Shown here: positions 9,508 to 17,416 of the stretch, one piece after another
How positions within the stretch are numbered: position 1 is the first letter of the stretch
Layout: each line of letters begins with the position of its first letter
NCBI RefSeq assembly: GCF_001696685.1
Contig: NZ_MBFG01000001.1
Location: 273,532 to 337,531, forward strand
Direction of reading: 5' to 3'
From: Nosocomiicoccus ampullae
GTDB taxonomy: Bacteria > Bacillota > Bacilli > Staphylococcales > Salinicoccaceae
Length of the DNA stretch: 64,000 nt
Program-made: the position numbers and the translations under genes
The notes under the pieces: generated by a model
The model's database searches: none
Told to the model about the DNA's origin: nothing
The model's input: the letters and a program-made list of their open reading frames with translations, nothing else

Positions 9508-9525
9508 ATTGAATAAATATTAATG
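9508..9525 (+). promoter_or_regulatory. Candidate ARG box upstream of argR
   Basis: The 18 bases ATTGAATAAATATTAATG match the ArgR operator consensus WNTGAATWWWWATTCANW at 16 of 18 positions, by my own comparison. It lies 21 bases before the argR start and just downstream of a TATACT -10-like element (9484-9489). That position fits negative autoregulation. Confidence 0.55.
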
Positions 9526-9546
9526 ATATACATTGAGGTGACAATT

Positions 9547-9999
9547 ATGTCTAGTAAAGTAGTAAGGCAAATTAAAATTAGAGAAATTATTACGAGTAAC
9601 GACATTGAAACGCAAGAAGAACTTGTCCAAAAATTACGCGAAAATAATTTCGATGTAACTCAAGCAACGGTGTCACGTGATATTAAAGAATTACAATTAT
9701 TTAAAGTTCCAAAAGCTGATGGTACGTATATTTACAGCATGCCTGAAGATAGACGTTATCATACTCTTGAAAAACTCGGTCGCTATTTAATGGATAGCTT
9801 TGTAAAGCTAGATTATCAAGACAGTTTAATAGTATTAAAAACGTTACCTGGTAACGCACAGTCAATCGGAGCGATTATTGATCAACTCGAATGGGAAGAA
9901 ATTATCGGTACAATTTGTGGAGATGATACGTGTCTTATAATCTGTAGAGGAGAAGAAGCAAGAGATAGCGTTAAAGAGAAAATTTTTAATCTGATTTAA
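9547..9999 (+). CDS. argR: Arginine repressor ArgR/AhrC
   Basis: A 150-residue hexameric regulator that represses arginine biosynthesis and activates catabolism when arginine is bound. The N-terminal winged helix carries the typical [14 protein letters not shown] recognition segment (about 40-53). The C-terminal oligomerisation/arginine-binding domain ends with the [10 protein letters not shown] motif. The ATG at 9547 with GAGGTGAC upstream is preferred to an ATG at 9523 that lies in the putative ARG box. It stands before recN as ahrC does in Bacillus, and the recN ribosome site overlaps its stop codon. Confidence 0.96.
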   Translation: MSSKVVRQIKIREIITSNDIETQEELVQKLRENNFDVTQATVSRDIKELQLFKVPKADGTYIYSMPEDRRYHTLEKLGRYLMDSFVKLDYQDSLIVLKTLPGNAQSIGAIIDQLEWEEIIGTICGDDTCLIICRGEEARDSVKEKIFNLI

Positions 10000-10012
10000 G
10001 GAGCTGAGCACT

Positions 10013-11680
10013 ATTTTACTCCGTCTAAATATCAATAACTTTGCGGTACTAGAAAATGTAGAGCTTGATTTTTACAACCATTTAACGATTATTTCTGGTG
10101 AATCCGGAGCCGGTAAGTCGATGTTAATTGATGCGTTGTCATACTTAGCGGGTAAGCGTGCTTCAATGGATGACATTCGTTATGATACGAGTGGGCTCGT
10201 ATTAGAAGGTGTGTTTGATTTTCCAAATACCGCTACACTAAACGCCTTACTTGAACAATATAACATCCCAGTTGATGAAGTTTTTATCGTTAAAAGAGAG
10301 ATAATGCATAACAAAAAAAGTATCGTTAAAATCAATAACCAAATGATTACTCTTGGCCAACTTCAAGAAATTATGCAAGAAGTATTTACTATTCATACGC
10401 AACACAAAAACGATGAATTATTAGAAACAAGCCGTCAAATCGATTATCTCGATCGATATATTGAACTCTATGATGAAGTAGATTTTAAACAGTATCAGCA
10501 GTTATTTTATCAATATGACTCTATACAAAAACGTATCGCAGAACTCGAATATAAAGATCGCAATCGATTAGAACAACTAGAACTACTAGAACACCAATAT
10601 AATGAACTTCAATTAATGAATTTCACGACAGAAACTGAAGAAGATGATTTAGAAAAAGAACTCGAATACTTAATGAATTTTGAAAACGTCAATGAGAAGT
10701 TCGAACAAATTAAATCGATTTTAGACGGTGAAATTAGTGTTCAGTCTCTTTTATATGACGTCGTGCATCAACTTGAGGGGATTACACCATTTGATGAAAA
10801 GTATTCTATATATACTGAAAAACTCGAAGAGAGTTATCATTTATTAACTGAGCTAAATAGTCAAGTTACGAATGATTTGAGTACGCTTGAATACGATGAA
10901 GCGCGTTTAAACGAAATCCAAGACCGTTTAAATAGTATTAATCAGTTAAAACGTAAATTTAATGAGACATTTGAAGGTTTATTACGTTTAGAGCGTAAAC
11001 TAGAGACGGATATTAATGATTTAAAAAACTTTAGTCAATCATATGAAGAATTAATAAATGAAAAAGAAAAAGTGTTTAAACAATTAAATGTATATGCTAA
11101 AAAGCTACATGACATTCGTCTTGACCGTAAAGACTTTTTAGAATCTGCGATTGTGAAAGAACTAGAAGACCTCGATATGAAAGATGTTCAGTTTAAAATC
11201 GATGTAAAGGAAACTCAATTTAATACACTCGGATTTTCTAACGTTGAATTTTTTATTACGACAAATAAAGGTGAACCGTTGAAACCATTAAACAAAGTGG
11301 CTTCAGGGGGAGAAGTTTCACGTATTAATTTAGGGCTCAGATCGATCTTTTCAATGTTTGAAAATCAAGCCCTCGTAATTTTAGATGAAATCGATTCAGG
11401 AGTCAGTGGTAAAGTCGCGACTAAAATGGCAGAAAAAATGAAACTACTCGCAAAGACGAGACAAGTATTTGCGATATCTCATTTACCTCAAGCAGCAGCG
11501 GTGGCAGACCATCATTTACACGTGTATAAAACAGTTGTTAATGATCGTACTGTTTCGAAAGCTGAATATTTAGATGAAAATGAACATATTGAAGAGATTG
11601 CACGTATGTTAAGTGGGTCTACGATTAATGATGCAGCAATTAAAAACGCGAAAGAATTAATAAAGACGAGTAAACAGTAA
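10013..11680 (+). CDS. recN: DNA repair protein RecN (SMC-like), apparent ATT start
   Basis: A 555-residue ATPase that acts early at double-strand breaks. The first ATG in frame is at 10121, but the reading frame is plainly conserved upstream: NINNFAVLENVEL followed by the Walker A GESGAGKS (about residues 29-36), which an ATG start would delete. An in-frame TGA at 9992 bounds the 5' end. Between them the only well-placed codon is ATT at 10013, 9 bases after AAGGAG (9998-10003), giving an N-terminus MLLRLNINNF like other RecN proteins. A central coiled coil (about 150-350), the signature LASGGE-like KVASGGEVSRI and Walker B ALVILDEIDSGVSG follow. A sequencing error is the main alternative explanation for the start. 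Confidence 0.92.
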   Translation: MLLRLNINNFAVLENVELDFYNHLTIISGESGAGKSMLIDALSYLAGKRASMDDIRYDTSGLVLEGVFDFPNTATLNALLEQYNIPVDEVFIVKREIMHNKKSIVKINNQMITLGQLQEIMQEVFTIHTQHKNDELLETSRQIDYLDRYIELYDEVDFKQYQQLFYQYDSIQKRIAELEYKDRNRLEQLELLEHQYNELQLMNFTTETEEDDLEKELEYLMNFENVNEKFEQIKSILDGEISVQSLLYDVVHQLEGITPFDEKYSIYTEKLEESYHLLTELNSQVTNDLSTLEYDEARLNEIQDRLNSINQLKRKFNETFEGLLRLERKLETDINDLKNFSQSYEELINEKEKVFKQLNVYAKKLHDIRLDRKDFLESAIVKELEDLDMKDVQFKIDVKETQFNTLGFSNVEFFITTNKGEPLKPLNKVASGGEVSRINLGLRSIFSMFENQALVILDEIDSGVSGKVATKMAEKMKLLAKTRQVFAISHLPQAAAVADHHLHVYKTVVNDRTVSKAEYLDENEHIEEIARMLSGSTINDAAIKNAKELIKTSKQ

Positions 11681-11698
11681 TTTGTTTACTCGTCTTTT
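11662..11698. terminator. Bidirectional terminator between recN and yqzF
   Basis: Perfect 15-base stem (11662-11676 / 11683-11697) with a 6-base loop. A-rich on the left and T-rich on the right, so it can stop transcripts from both converging genes. It includes the last codons and stop of each. Confidence 0.9.
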
Positions 11699-11928
11699 GC
11701 TTTAAATCGCTCTTGAACTCGTTTATTTTTTCGCTCTCTATGAAGGACGTATCCTGCAACGAACCAAACTCCGAACACTAAGAGTACTAACCCTACAATA
11801 AATTGAAGGACAAGAGAACTAAATGGATCAATTGTGATACCGAATATACTGTCGCGAATTAATTTTACGCCATATCCTGCAATAAAGACAGGAATCACTA
11901 ATATTAATAGTGCAATTATTTTTTTCAT
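11686..11928 (-). CDS. yqzF: Small DUF2627 membrane protein (YqzF-like)
   Basis: An 80-residue protein with two predicted membrane helices (about residues 3-22 and 38-62) and a basic tail (HRERKNKRVQERFKAKDE). The opening MKKIIALLILVIPVFIAGYGVKLIRDS matches the DUF2627 family as I know it; the function is unknown. The ATG at 11928 is chosen because AAGGTG lies about 9 bases upstream. In-frame ATGs farther up (to 11979) lack a ribosome site. It converges on recN and shares its terminator, in the neighbourhood of bkd genes as in Bacillus. Confidence 0.8.
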   Translation of the reverse strand: MKKIIALLILVIPVFIAGYGVKLIRDSIFGITIDPFSSLVLQFIVGLVLLVFGVWFVAGYVLHRERKNKRVQERFKAKDE

Positions 11929-12057
11929 GTAATCAAACACCTTACTCAACATAATTATATAGTCTGTTAATGAAATCATCGTTTGTTAATGTATAATAGG
12001 AGATAATACATTTGTTTCATCGTATTTATTCTAGTCTATATAGAAAATGCGAGCAAG

Positions 12058-12066
12058 TGGTATATT
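12058..12066 (+). promoter_or_regulatory. Candidate extended -10 promoter of the bkd operon
   Basis: TGG directly before TATATT (12061-12066) forms a TGn-extended -10 element with no good -35 box. Transcription would begin near 12073, just upstream of the inverted repeat at 12081-12095. Confidence 0.4.
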
Positions 12067-12080
12067 TTTTTACAACTTTC

Positions 12081-12095
12081 ACTGGTCTGACCAGT
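12081..12095 (+). promoter_or_regulatory. Inverted-repeat operator of the bkd operon (FadR/GntR-type)
   Basis: ACTGGTCTGACCAGT is a perfect 7-1-7 inverted repeat 17 bases before the lpd start. It contains the TGGTNNNACCA core recognised by FadR-subfamily GntR repressors and resembles the Escherichia coli FadR site. It would sit just downstream of the predicted transcription start. The cognate regulator is not in the window. Confidence 0.6.
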
Positions 12096-12112
12096 AACTT
12101 ATGGAGGGTTTT

Positions 12113-13507
12113 ATGGAAAAGTCATATGACATCGCGATAATCGGTGGAGGTACAGGCGGCTATGTAGCTGCGATACGTGCAAGACAACTCGGCTTTACTG
12201 TCGCACTCATTGAAAAAGATAAACTCGGTGGCACGTGCTTACATAACGGTTGTATACCAACGAAAAGTTTGCTGAACACTTCAAATTTAATAAAAACTGC
12301 CAATCAGTTATCTGAATTCGGAATTTCTGAAGTATTGAATTTTAATTATGAAAAAATAATTGATAAAAAAAATAAAACTGTAGACACGTTATATAACGGT
12401 GTGTCATCACTCATGAAAAAACATCAAATTGACGTTTACTATGGTCATGGGAGGATATTAGGGCCGTCAATTTTCTCACCGATGGCAGGCACAATCGCTG
12501 TAGAAACTGAAAACGATTCTATTATTATTAAAAATGATTATGTCATTATAGCGACTGGGTCTAAACCGATCGAACTTGACTTTTTACCATTTGATGGGGA
12601 ATTTGTATTGTCGAGTAAAGAATTTTTATCTCAAAAAAAATTACCTAAATCTGTAGGTATTATCGGCGGTGGAGTCATTGGATTAGAACTTGCATCTATA
12701 TTATCTAATTTAAATGTCGACGTGACGATAATTGAAGGTAGTCAAAATATAATTCCTAATGAAGATAAAGACGTTATTCGTACGCTTAAAAAGCATTTAG
12801 AACAGAGTAATGTAAAAATTACAACTGACTTTAAAATTAGTAATCAGACCGTTACAGTTGATGACGGTGTTTCTATAAAGTATAACGACGAAACATTGAA
12901 TTTCGAGCAAGTAATTGTTGCGATTGGGCGTAAAGCCAATATCGATGATATTGGCTTAAACAACACGAAAGCAAAATTCACTACTTATATTGAAACGAAT
13001 GAATTTTACCAAACAGCAGACAGCCATATATATGCGATTGGAGATGTATTAAATACATATCAACTCGCACATGTTGCTTCAAAAGAAGGCATAATAGCGG
13101 TTGAGCATATTAAAGGTTTAAATCCAATCACACTAAATTATGACACTGTACCGAGATGTATATATACGAATTTAGAAGTTGGGGTAGTCGGTCCTACAGA
13201 AGAACAGTTAAAACAAAAAGGGATCGAATATAATGTGAGCGTATTACCACTTCAAGCAGTTGGTAAGGCGATTATTGAAAATGGCGGAGAAGGTTTTGTT
13301 AAGTTAATTACTGATAAAGATAATATGTTATTAGGCGCATCGATTGTTGGACCAAATGCGACTGAAATTATTAACGAATTATCGCTTGCATCGTTTTTAA
13401 ATAGTTCGGTAGAAGAACTATATAATTCAGTACATGCGCATCCGTCAATAAGTGAAGGAATTATGGAATCTGCATTACTTATTGACGAAAGAGGGATTCA
13501 TTTTTAA
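12113..13507 (+). CDS. lpdA: Dihydrolipoamide dehydrogenase (E3) of branched-chain 2-oxoacid dehydrogenase
   Basis: A 464-residue FAD disulfide oxidoreductase that reoxidises the lipoyl groups of the E2 subunit with NAD+. The FAD motif IIGGGTGGYVAA (about 8-19), the redox-active CLHNGC disulfide (about 42-47), the NAD motif IIGGGVIGLE (about 182-191), the FAD motif IYAIGDV and the C-terminal His-Glu pair in HAHPSISEG are all present. The ATG at 12113 is preferred to 12101 because GGAGGG lies at 12103-12108. It is the first gene of the bkd operon, so it is probably dedicated to the branched-chain complex rather than pyruvate dehydrogenase. Confidence 0.94.
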   Translation: MEKSYDIAIIGGGTGGYVAAIRARQLGFTVALIEKDKLGGTCLHNGCIPTKSLLNTSNLIKTANQLSEFGISEVLNFNYEKIIDKKNKTVDTLYNGVSSLMKKHQIDVYYGHGRILGPSIFSPMAGTIAVETENDSIIIKNDYVIIATGSKPIELDFLPFDGEFVLSSKEFLSQKKLPKSVGIIGGGVIGLELASILSNLNVDVTIIEGSQNIIPNEDKDVIRTLKKHLEQSNVKITTDFKISNQTVTVDDGVSIKYNDETLNFEQVIVAIGRKANIDDIGLNNTKAKFTTYIETNEFYQTADSHIYAIGDVLNTYQLAHVASKEGIIAVEHIKGLNPITLNYDTVPRCIYTNLEVGVVGPTEEQLKQKGIEYNVSVLPLQAVGKAIIENGGEGFVKLITDKDNMLLGASIVGPNATEIINELSLASFLNSSVEELYNSVHAHPSISEGIMESALLIDERGIHF

Positions 13508-13519
13508 GGAGAGATTCGA

Positions 13520-14509
13520 ATGATAGATTATAAAACATTAGATTTAACAGAAGACGACTTAAAAGAAATGTATCGTTTAATGTTAACGACACGAAAAATT
13601 GATGAACGTATGATGTTATTAAACCGTGCGGGAAAAATTCCATTTGTCGTATCGTGTCAGGGTAAAGAAGCGGCACAAGTCGGTGCAGCTTATGCTTTAA
13701 AGAAAAAAGTTGACTATTTAAACCCATATTATAGAGATTTAGGAATGGTAACAACACTTGGTACAACACCCTTAGAAAGTATGCTTGCAGCATTTGCGAA
13801 GCGAGATGATACGTCAAGTGGAGGTAGACAAATGCCCGGTCACTTTAGCGATTACGAGTTAAATATTGTGACTCAAGGATCAACTGTAACAACTCAAGTA
13901 CTTCACGCAGCAGGTATTGCGTATGCATTAAAAATGGATGGTAAAGAAGCTGTATCATTTACTTCACTCGGTGAAGGTTCTACGTCTCAAGGCGATTTTC
14001 ATGAAGCGCTAAACTTTGCGAGTGTTCATCAATTACCGTATATATGCTTTATTGAAAATAATGGTTACGCGATTAGTGTCCCAAAATCACTTCAATACAA
14101 TATTGATGACTTATCAGAGCGAAAACATGCATATGGAATACACGGAGAACAAATTAACGGCAATGATCCACTTGAAGTATTTCAATCTGTAAAAGTTGCT
14201 CGAACACGTGCTATCAACGGGGAAGGTCCTACGATAATCGATGCGCTAGTTTCGAGAATTGGGGCACACTCTTCAGATGACGATGATTCTTATAGAGATA
14301 AAGCACATGTACAAACATTAAAAGACACGGACTGCTTAATCACGTTTAAAGATTATATATTAAAAAATACAACGATAGAAGAAGAGTGGTTCGAAGCAAT
14401 CGATGAAGAAGTTAAAAATATTATTAACGACGCGACAAAAGAAGCAGAACATGCACCATATGCAGAACCTTCTTATGCGTTAAAACACGTGTATGAGGAG
14501 GAATTATAA
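13520..14509 (+). CDS. bkdAA: Branched-chain 2-oxoacid dehydrogenase E1 alpha subunit
   Basis: A 329-residue thiamine-diphosphate E1 alpha subunit. With E1 beta it decarboxylates the 2-oxoacids of Val, Leu and Ile to produce branched acyl-CoA primers. It shows the GSTVTTQVLHAAGIA segment and the ThDP/Mg motif GEGSTSQGDFHEALNFA (about 154-170), then ENNGYAIS and the phosphorylation-loop-like RIGAHSSDDD. A GGAGAG ribosome site lies 8 bases upstream of the ATG. The stop overlaps the E1 beta ATG by one base. The branched-chain assignment rests on operon makeup and similarity to staphylococcal BfmBAA as I recall it. Confidence 0.93.
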   Translation: MIDYKTLDLTEDDLKEMYRLMLTTRKIDERMMLLNRAGKIPFVVSCQGKEAAQVGAAYALKKKVDYLNPYYRDLGMVTTLGTTPLESMLAAFAKRDDTSSGGRQMPGHFSDYELNIVTQGSTVTTQVLHAAGIAYALKMDGKEAVSFTSLGEGSTSQGDFHEALNFASVHQLPYICFIENNGYAISVPKSLQYNIDDLSERKHAYGIHGEQINGNDPLEVFQSVKVARTRAINGEGPTIIDALVSRIGAHSSDDDDSYRDKAHVQTLKDTDCLITFKDYILKNTTIEEEWFEAIDEEVKNIINDATKEAEHAPYAEPSYALKHVYEEEL

Positions 14510-15495
14510 TGACAAAAACGATGACATTGTTAGAAGCAATCCATGACGGATTAGACTATGAGATGGGAAAAGATGAGAATGTATTCGTTCTAGGAGAAGA
14601 TGTCGGTCAAAAAGGTGGCGTGTTTAAAGTAACGGCTGGACTCCAAGAGAAGTACGGAAAAATGCGAGTGCTCGACACGCCACTCGCAGAATCATTAATT
14701 GTCGGTACAGCAATTGGCGCGTCACTCGCTGGTAAAAGACCAGTTGCTGAAATACAGTTTGCAGAGTATATATTACCTGCGACAAACCAGATTATGAGTG
14801 AAGCAGCTAAAATTAGATATCGCTCTAATAATGGATGGCATTGTCCAATTGTAATTCGTGCACCATTTGGTGGAGGGATACACGGGGCACTTTATCATTC
14901 ACAATCGATTGAAAGTGTATTTAGTTCAACACCTGGTTTAAAAGTTGTTATACCTTCTACACCAAGTGATGCAAAAGGATTACTTATTTCTGCAATACGC
15001 GATAACGATCCTGTTTTATTTTTCGAGCATAAAAAAGCATATCGTTTACTTAAAGAAGACGTACCGACAGGTGAACATGTTGTACCTATTGGTAAGGCAG
15101 ATATTAAACGTGAAGGTAAAGATATCACGGTAATAACTTACGGGTTATGTGTTCATATGGCCATTGAAGCGGCTGAACGATTAGAGAATGATGGATACAG
15201 TGCTAAAGTTGTTGATTTAAGAACAATTTACCCGCTCGATCAAGAGACGATTATAGAATCTGTTAAAGACACAAGTAAAGTATTACTCGTCACTGAAGAT
15301 AATTTAGAAGGTAGTGTAATGAGTGAGGTATCTGCGATTATATCTGAACATGCATTTTACGATTTAGACGCACCAGTTATGAGACTTGCCGCACCTAACG
15401 TACCAGCGATGCCATATGCACCACCAATGGAAGACTATTTTATGGTGAATCCAGATAAAATCTATGAAAAGATGAAAGAACTTGCAGAACATTAA
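14509..15495 (+). CDS. bkdAB: Branched-chain 2-oxoacid dehydrogenase E1 beta subunit
   Basis: A 328-residue transketolase-like beta subunit. The motifs VFVLGEDVGQKGGVF (about 26-40) and RVLDTPLAESLIVGTAIG (about 54-71), the AEIQFAEYILPA segment and the C-terminal transketolase domain with VVDLRTIYPLD are typical. The GAGGAGG ribosome site lies in the last codons of bkdAA, giving tight coupling. Expected to form an alpha2beta2 heterotetramer with bkdAA bound to the E2 core. Confidence 0.94.
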   Translation: MTKTMTLLEAIHDGLDYEMGKDENVFVLGEDVGQKGGVFKVTAGLQEKYGKMRVLDTPLAESLIVGTAIGASLAGKRPVAEIQFAEYILPATNQIMSEAAKIRYRSNNGWHCPIVIRAPFGGGIHGALYHSQSIESVFSSTPGLKVVIPSTPSDAKGLLISAIRDNDPVLFFEHKKAYRLLKEDVPTGEHVVPIGKADIKREGKDITVITYGLCVHMAIEAAERLENDGYSAKVVDLRTIYPLDQETIIESVKDTSKVLLVTEDNLEGSVMSEVSAIISEHAFYDLDAPVMRLAAPNVPAMPYAPPMEDYFMVNPDKIYEKMKELAEH

Positions 15496-15509
15496 AAGAG
15501 GTGAAACGA

Positions 15510-16709
15510 TTGATAGAAGTCATTAAAATGCCAAAACTCGGAGAAAGTGTGCATGAAGGAACAGTAGAAGCGTGGCTTGTTGAGCCTGGTAGTAAAGTAA
15601 ATGAATATGATCCGTTATGTGAAATTTTAACCGATAAAGTAACAGCTGAAGTCCCTTCTAGTTTTGAAGGAGTGATAGAAAAAATACTCGTAGATGTTGG
15701 TGAAACAATAGAAGTCGGAACACCAATTTGTGAAATTAAGGTATCTAACAAAGTTCATGAAAAAGAACCAGAACAAAAATCTCAACCACAAACTAATAAA
15801 AAAGATAATAATAGTACAGACACACAAAAAGAGATTAAAAGAATATCACCTGTCGTGATGAGATTAGCATCAGAACATAACGTTAATCTAGATGATGTTG
15901 AAGGTACAGGACAATTTGGACGTGTTACAAAAAAGGATATTTTATCGTATATCGATAATCCTGTGAAAAATGAAGCACCAAAAACAGATAAATCATCGAT
16001 CGGTATTAAAACTACTAGTGACACTTCTAGACTAGAATTAACCGGTGTTAAAAAAGCAATCGCAAATAATATGGTGAAATCTAAAACTGAAATTCCACAT
16101 GCTTGGATGATGATAGAAGTAGATGCAACAGAGCTCGTTCATTTAAGAAATAAATATAAAAATGCATTTAAATCTGAAGGTATTAAATTAACTTATTTTG
16201 CATTCTTTATAGAAGCAGTAGCAAAAGCCCTAAATACAAATAAAATACTCAATAGCAGTTGGCAAGGGGATTCTATTCAAATCCACGATTCAATCAATTT
16301 AAATATCGCAGTATCCGCTGATGACGACTTATACGTTCCGGTCATTCATAATGCAGATATGTTGTCGATTCGAGGAATCGCAAAAAAACTTGCACAACTT
16401 GCTGAAAAAGGTAGAACACATGCGCTAACTTCGGAAGATATGCACGGTGGGACATTTACAATTAATAACACAGGCGCATTTGGTTCTATTCAGTCACTAG
16501 GCGTCATTAACCACCCACAAGCTGCTATATTACAAGTTGAATCTATCGTTAAAAAACCTGTTTTTATCGATGAAATGCTCGCAGCAAGATATATGGTAAA
16601 CCTTTGTTTATCTATCGATCATAGAGTACTGAACGGTGTAGATGCAGGTAAATTTTTACAAGATGTTAAGAAAAATATTGAGTCTATTGATAGTGAAACA
16701 ACGCTTTAA
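15510..16709 (+). CDS. bkdB: Branched-chain 2-oxoacid dehydrogenase E2 (lipoamide acyltransferase)
   Basis: A 399-residue E2 core subunit that transfers acyl groups from lipoamide to CoA. One lipoyl domain (about 1-78, lipoylated Lys in TDKVTAEV near residue 43), a charged linker, a peripheral subunit-binding domain (about 112-148) and an acetyltransferase-type catalytic domain (about 170-399). The C-terminal active-site motif reads DHRVLNG where the family norm is DHRxxDG, so Asn replaces the conserved Asp. The TTG at 15510 is chosen because the GTG at 15501 lies inside the AGAGGTGA ribosome site. No terminator follows; a new promoter precedes the next gene. Confidence 0.92.
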   Translation: MIEVIKMPKLGESVHEGTVEAWLVEPGSKVNEYDPLCEILTDKVTAEVPSSFEGVIEKILVDVGETIEVGTPICEIKVSNKVHEKEPEQKSQPQTNKKDNNSTDTQKEIKRISPVVMRLASEHNVNLDDVEGTGQFGRVTKKDILSYIDNPVKNEAPKTDKSSIGIKTTSDTSRLELTGVKKAIANNMVKSKTEIPHAWMMIEVDATELVHLRNKYKNAFKSEGIKLTYFAFFIEAVAKALNTNKILNSSWQGDSIQIHDSINLNIAVSADDDLYVPVIHNADMLSIRGIAKKLAQLAEKGRTHALTSEDMHGGTFTINNTGAFGSIQSLGVINHPQAAILQVESIVKKPVFIDEMLAARYMVNLCLSIDHRVLNGVDAGKFLQDVKKNIESIDSETTL

Positions 16710-16711
16710 TC

Positions 16712-16740
16712 TTTACAAATAAAATATTTAACATTACACT
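16712..16740 (+). promoter_or_regulatory. Candidate sigma-A promoter of brxB
   Basis: TTTACA at 16712-16717 and TACACT at 16735-16740 with a 17-base spacer, 30 bases before the bacilliredoxin start. Confidence 0.45.
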
Positions 16741-16769
16741 TTAATTATTACAGTAAAGAGGTGCTATCT

Positions 16770-17207
16770 ATGGATTTAGATTTTAAAATATATATGGAAG
16801 ATTTAGTGGAAAATGCGAGAAAAGAACTCACAGATGTTGGATACGAACAACTTTTAACGCCAGAAGAAGTTAATGAAGCGTTAGACAAAGAAGGTACTGC
16901 ACTTGTGATGATTAACTCAGTATGTGGATGTGCAGGTGGTATCGCACGTCCAGCAGCGATTCACTCACTAAACTTCGACAAAAAACCAACACATTTATAT
17001 ACAGTTTTTGCCGGACAAGAAAAAGATGCAACTGAAGCAGTTCGTGAACGTACACCAGACTTTTTACCGTCATCTCCAAGTTTTGCGTTTTTCAAAGACG
17101 GAAAAGTGGTAGATATGATAGAGAGACATGAAATTGAAGGTCACGATGTCATGAGTGTCATTACAGATCTGCAAGCATGGTTTATGGAACACGGCGATGA
17201 CATTTAA
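16770..17207 (+). CDS. brxB: Bacilliredoxin (BrxA/BrxB family, YphP/YqiW)
   Basis: A 145-residue thioredoxin-fold protein with the family's CGC active-site motif (SVCGCAGG, Cys about 51 and 53). Bacilliredoxins remove bacillithiol from S-bacillithiolated proteins. The presence of bshA at 52.5 kb shows that this organism can start bacillithiol synthesis, which supports the role. The ATG at 16770 with AAAGAGGTG upstream is preferred to the GTG at 16761. It follows bkdB, as yqiW follows the bkd operon in Bacillus. BrxA and BrxB cannot be separated by eye. Confidence 0.9.
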   Translation: MDLDFKIYMEDLVENARKELTDVGYEQLLTPEEVNEALDKEGTALVMINSVCGCAGGIARPAAIHSLNFDKKPTHLYTVFAGQEKDATEAVRERTPDFLPSSPSFAFFKDGKVVDMIERHEIEGHDVMSVITDLQAWFMEHGDDI

Positions 17208-17240
17208 AAAAGTGGTCCATTGATGGACCACTTTTTCTTA
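17207..17240. terminator. Terminator between brxB and a converging small gene
   Basis: Perfect 14-base stem (17207-17220 / 17223-17236) with a 2-base loop, A-rich before and T-rich after. It ends 1 base before the stop codon of the minus-strand small gene, so it probably serves both. Confidence 0.9.
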
Positions 17241-17336
17241 TAGTGCTGTGAGATAGCTTAATCCCATTAATAAACCTGAAACAACGATTAGGATAATCAT
17301 TGCCCAAATGATAATGTTTTGTGCTTTTTTCGGCAT
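17238..17336 (-). CDS. 32-residue membrane protein, Prli42-like candidate
   Basis: A 32-residue ORF: a short basic N-terminus (MPKKAQN), one hydrophobic helix (about residues 8-30) and the end SYLTAL. GAGGG lies 9 bases before the ATG. A well-formed promoter (17360-17387) precedes it and a bidirectional terminator follows, so the transcript looks real. Size, charge layout and Firmicutes-wide occurrence of such genes recall Prli42, the roughly 31-residue protein that anchors the Listeria stressosome. I assign this from memory of the family's appearance and cannot align it. If not Prli42, it is an unassigned single-pass peptide. Confidence 0.6.
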   Translation of the reverse strand: MPKKAQNIIIWAMIILIVVSGLLMGLSYLTAL

Positions 17337-17359
17337 ATTGTGAACCCTCATTTTCTCAA

Positions 17360-17387
17360 ATTATATAATTTTATATTACTTGTTCAA
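17360..17387 (-). promoter_or_regulatory. Candidate promoter of the 32-residue membrane protein gene
   Basis: On the minus strand, TTGAAC (17387-17382) and TATAAT (17365-17360) are separated by 16 bases. The -35 box lies inside the inverted repeat at 17375-17392. Confidence 0.6.
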
Positions 17388-17392
17388 GTAAT
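17375..17392. repeat. 18-base inverted repeat in divergent intergenic region
   Basis: ATTACTTG-TT-CAAGTAAT is a perfect 8-2-8 inverted repeat between the small minus-strand gene and the M20 peptidase. It overlaps the -35 box of the former and lies 25 bases before the start of the latter. Candidate operator; regulator unknown. Confidence 0.5.
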
Positions 17393-17416
17393 AATTTTCA
17401 ACTAGGAGTGTAATTA

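Noticed and set aside
10121..10123. ATG at 10121 as recN start
   Set aside because: It would remove the conserved N-terminal strand and Walker A loop that are encoded in frame upstream.
17207..17236. TGGTCC...GGACCA as a third FadR-like operator
   Set aside because: The half-sites do not have the 3-base core spacing and the element is a clear terminator with T tract.
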